A stretch of 64,000 nt of DNA from Ciona savignyi. Its lineage: Eukaryota; Chordata; Ascidiacea; Phlebobranchia; Cionidae. Numbering within the stretch: position 1 is the stretch's first letter; each line of letters begins with the position of its first letter. Below the pieces are notes generated by a model. It was not told where the DNA came from. It searched no databases and worked only from the letters and a program-made list of their open reading frames with translations. This document shows, piece by piece, positions 63,354 to 64,000 of the stretch. A program made the position numbers and the translations under genes. The DNA is taken from positions 715,014-779,013 of the forward strand of contig CH003217.1 in assembly GCA_000149265.1 (NCBI GenBank), in the 5' to 3' direction.

Positions 63354-64000
63354 CTGCAATAGCACCTTGATCACGAAGTAATCCGAGAATGACACTCGTA
63401 ATAACGCCCCTTGAATTTTTTTCTCGGGGACAAAAGATGATTATATTTTATCATAATAATAAGAAACAAACCCCATATTTATGATGTTATTATTCCCCGT
63501 GATGTGCAAGACATTTAGAATCCACCACGCTTGTCACTAACCTGACGCTGGTACTTGGTACTGAGAATAACTTTCGTAGAAACATTTCTTGGTGAGTCGG
63601 GTTCGTGCGTGCAACGTTACATTAGTGTTTGCATCTAAACCTGGAATTCGATAGAATATTATTGACACTTGTGTTTTTTTTTGTTTTTTTAACCGGTACA
63701 AGATGACCACAGGGTTAGCTCGTCACCATGACCGTTTTTACATATGAATCGGACGTTGGGCGTTTAGTGAAAATTCCTTAAACATAGTGGTTTAGGGTTC
63801 CGCATCTCAGGACGCATTTCTGATATGAATTAATTAAAAAATAATTTACACACAAAACGAAACCAACCAACTCGCCACGCAATGCGTAATGTGGTAAGGA
63901 TTATATAGGAAGTATTGGGTCTAAGATTAAAGCCGGTTTACGCACAGAGGAAATAATTGACAACGGAACAGCCGTGCCCGCATTAAGCGCCAACTTTACA
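63354..64000. other. Upstream intron of the BAAT-family gene
   Basis: The acceptor at 63354-63355 shows that this is intron. I searched for the expected first exon (about 60-80 residues starting with Met) on the minus strand and did not find it; it should lie beyond 64000. A fragment of the tRNA-derived SINE is recognisable near 63690-63770 ('gttagctcgtcaccatgaccgtttttacatatgaatcgg'). Confidence 0.4.

Noticed and set aside
63132-63362. Plus-strand 76-codon frame with a hydrophobic start, looking like a small secreted protein
   Set aside because: The opposite strand of the same DNA encodes the BAAT-family motif GGSYIGVEPMGFLWSME with correct splice borders and phases into the next exon, so the plus frame is a shadow.

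Overview
The window is eukaryotic, AT-rich nuclear DNA. Genes are split into many short exons with canonical GT/AG borders, introns are mostly 0.1-1.5 kb, and there are many decayed transposons, (TA)n microsatellites and one 100-base assembly gap (32678-32777). The gene set is an adhesion GPCR, calcium-binding pentraxins, asparagine synthetases and a BAAT/acyl-CoA thioesterase family protein. Together with the compact AT-rich layout this suggests an invertebrate deuterostome, most likely an ascidian tunicate of the Ciona type. The organism is inferred, not proven.

Layout. (1) 1407-13021, minus: an adhesion GPCR with signal peptide, cysteine-rich/EGF-like exons, a hormone-receptor-like exon, GAIN domain, GPS cleavage motif, seven membrane helices and a cytoplasmic tail. 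(2) 15921-18289, plus: pentraxin A, 305 aa, with signal peptide, short collagen-like stretch, charged helix and pentraxin domain. (3) 20293-25217, minus: asparagine synthetase copy A, 12 coding exons. (4) About 26640-27690: a Gypsy-like LTR element remnant. (5) 27687-40503: a second copy of the block from (2) and (3), holding pentraxin B (domain exons intact, 5' half wrecked) and asparagine synthetase copy B (34397-38819, minus, intact). (6) 40504-42090: an LTR element fragment and a LINE 3' fragment. (7) 42964-45228, plus: pentraxin C, a short CRP-sized form of 223 aa. (8) 47803-48352: a broken duplicate of a BAAT-family gene, cut off by a degenerate BEL/Pao retrotransposon (to about 50870). 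(9) 52636-58071, plus: asparagine synthetase copy C, intact, in opposite orientation to A and B. (10) 60626-63353, minus: the BAAT/ACOT-family gene, whose first exon(s) lie beyond the window.

I rebuilt the exon chains of all three asparagine synthetases, pentraxins A and C, the 7TM part of the GPCR and the visible BAAT gene by hand. Splice phases agree at every junction I checked. The locus grew by duplication: an ancestral pentraxin/asparagine synthetase neighbourhood exists three times. A and B form a recent tandem pair about 10 kb long, and C is an older relative. The inverted C synthetase lies between two inverted BAAT-related sequences, which suggests an inversion mechanism. Asparagine synthetase makes asparagine in the cytosol, pentraxins are secreted pattern-recognition proteins, and BAAT-family enzymes act on acyl-CoA. 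I see no evidence that they form one pathway; their proximity looks like linked duplication.
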